Shown: positions 5,551 to 5,900 of the stretch, in pieces
Position numbering within the stretch: the stretch's first letter is position 1
Layout of the letters: each line of letters opens with the position of its first letter
Origin: Planctomycetota bacterium
GTDB lineage: Bacteria; Planctomycetota; Phycisphaerae; UBA1845
Assembly (NCBI GenBank): GCA_022561255.1
Contig: JADFRO010000204.1
Coordinates: forward strand, 1-5,900
DNA length: 5,900 nucleotides
Reading direction: 5' to 3'
Program-made: the position numbers and the translations under genes
Notes under the pieces: model-generated
Database searches by the model: none
What the model was told of the DNA's origin: nothing
Seen by the model: only the letters and a program-made list of their open reading frames with translations

Positions 5551-5900
5551 CTACAACTGGCGATCCAGCCGTCGGTAATGGACGGCCTCCAGCACGTCGT
5601 CGGAACAGATCGTGTCGCGGTCGGCAAGATCGGCGATCGTTCGAGCCACACGCAGAACCTTGTCGTGCGCTCGCGCGGAAAGGCCCAGCTCAGTCAACGC
5701 TTGGCGCAGCACCATTTCACCGGCGTCGTCGAGTCGGCACCATTCCCGAAGCTGTGCGCCGGTCATGTGGCCGTTGGTCATTGTTCCGTTCTGCTTGAAC
5801 CGTTCGTGCTGCTTAGCCTTCGCCCGGGTGACTTGATCTCGCATGCTCGACGACGGAGAGCCGTCTTGCTTACTTCGCAGCTCCGTGAACGATACGGCGG
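5551..5900 (-). CDS. YifB/ComM-family Mg-chelatase-like AAA+ ATPase, C-terminal fragment; 5' end beyond window
   Basis: The frame is open from the right edge to a TAG at 5551-5553 and encodes about 116 C-terminal residues. It shows the typical end of YifB/ComM proteins: SFTELR, a short SPSSSMRDQVTRAKAKQHERF stretch (family pattern R..V..AR..Q..RF), CRLDDAGEMVLRQAL, LGLSARAHDKVLRVARTIADLA and VLEAVHYRRLDRQL. These correspond to the Mg_chelatase C-terminal domain. The Walker A and B ATPase core lies outside the window. In naturally competent bacteria ComM is a hexameric helicase that promotes branch migration during integration of incoming DNA; in many other bacteria the role is unclear. The ATG at 5844 is internal, not the start. 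The next gene, ftcD, begins 60 nt downstream with its own promoter-like element, so cotranscription is not required. Confidence 0.9.
   Translation of the reverse strand, partial: AVSFTELRSKQDGSPSSSMRDQVTRAKAKQHERFKQNGTMTNGHMTGAQLREWCRLDDAGEMVLRQALTELGLSARAHDKVLRVARTIADLADRDTICSDDVLEAVHYRRLDRQL

Overview
The window is moderately GC-rich bacterial DNA with tightly packed genes, and every gene I can support lies on the minus strand, so transcription runs from position 5900 towards position 1. The organism is not certain. A valyl-tRNA synthetase with a charged insertion in its editing domain and the motif variant YLSDQWF resembles what I recall of Planctomycetota-type ValS proteins, so a planctomycete-like or related bacterium is my best guess (low to moderate confidence).

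Layout in transcription order: (1) 5900-5551, the C-terminal end of a YifB/ComM-family Mg-chelatase-like AAA+ ATPase, cut by the window edge. (2) 5490-3805, ftcD, a full-length bifunctional glutamate formimidoyltransferase / formimidoyltetrahydrofolate cyclodeaminase. It may be read from a leaderless transcript, because a promoter-like element ends just before its ATG. (3) 3804-3625, a 180-bp gap with a GC-rich hairpin after ftcD and an AT-rich island carrying a palindrome and a -10-like box. (4) 3624-3361, an unrecognised 87-residue protein. (5) 3287-2418, folD (methylene-THF dehydrogenase / methenyl-THF cyclohydrolase), with a strong hairpin built into its last codons. (6) 2417-2322, a short gap with a possible promoter. 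(7) 2321 to the left edge, valS, which stops being valS near position 250.

The metabolic theme is folate one-carbon chemistry. FtcD loads the formimino group of formiminoglutamate onto tetrahydrofolate and deaminates it to 5,10-methenyl-THF. FolD interconverts 5,10-methenyl-THF with 10-formyl-THF and 5,10-methylene-THF. The two enzymes therefore act on consecutive pools and sit next to each other, separated only by the small unknown gene.

The most unusual observation is at the left end. The reading frame that starts as a canonical ValS (HLGH signature, CP1 editing domain, WWGH and DTWFSS motifs) changes in frame, with no stop codon, into the N-terminal region of ThiC (phosphomethylpyrimidine synthase; YDTSGPY, then GLPRLR and ERGDVEE). 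The switch falls at a V-P-F-R-x-V stretch of the kind found in both families, just before the place where ValS should carry KMSKS. The product would lack KMSKS and the anticodon-binding domain. This is either an assembly or amplification chimera or a true deletion/recombination joint; I consider an artefact more likely. I found no CRISPR array, RNA gene, insertion sequence or defence system.
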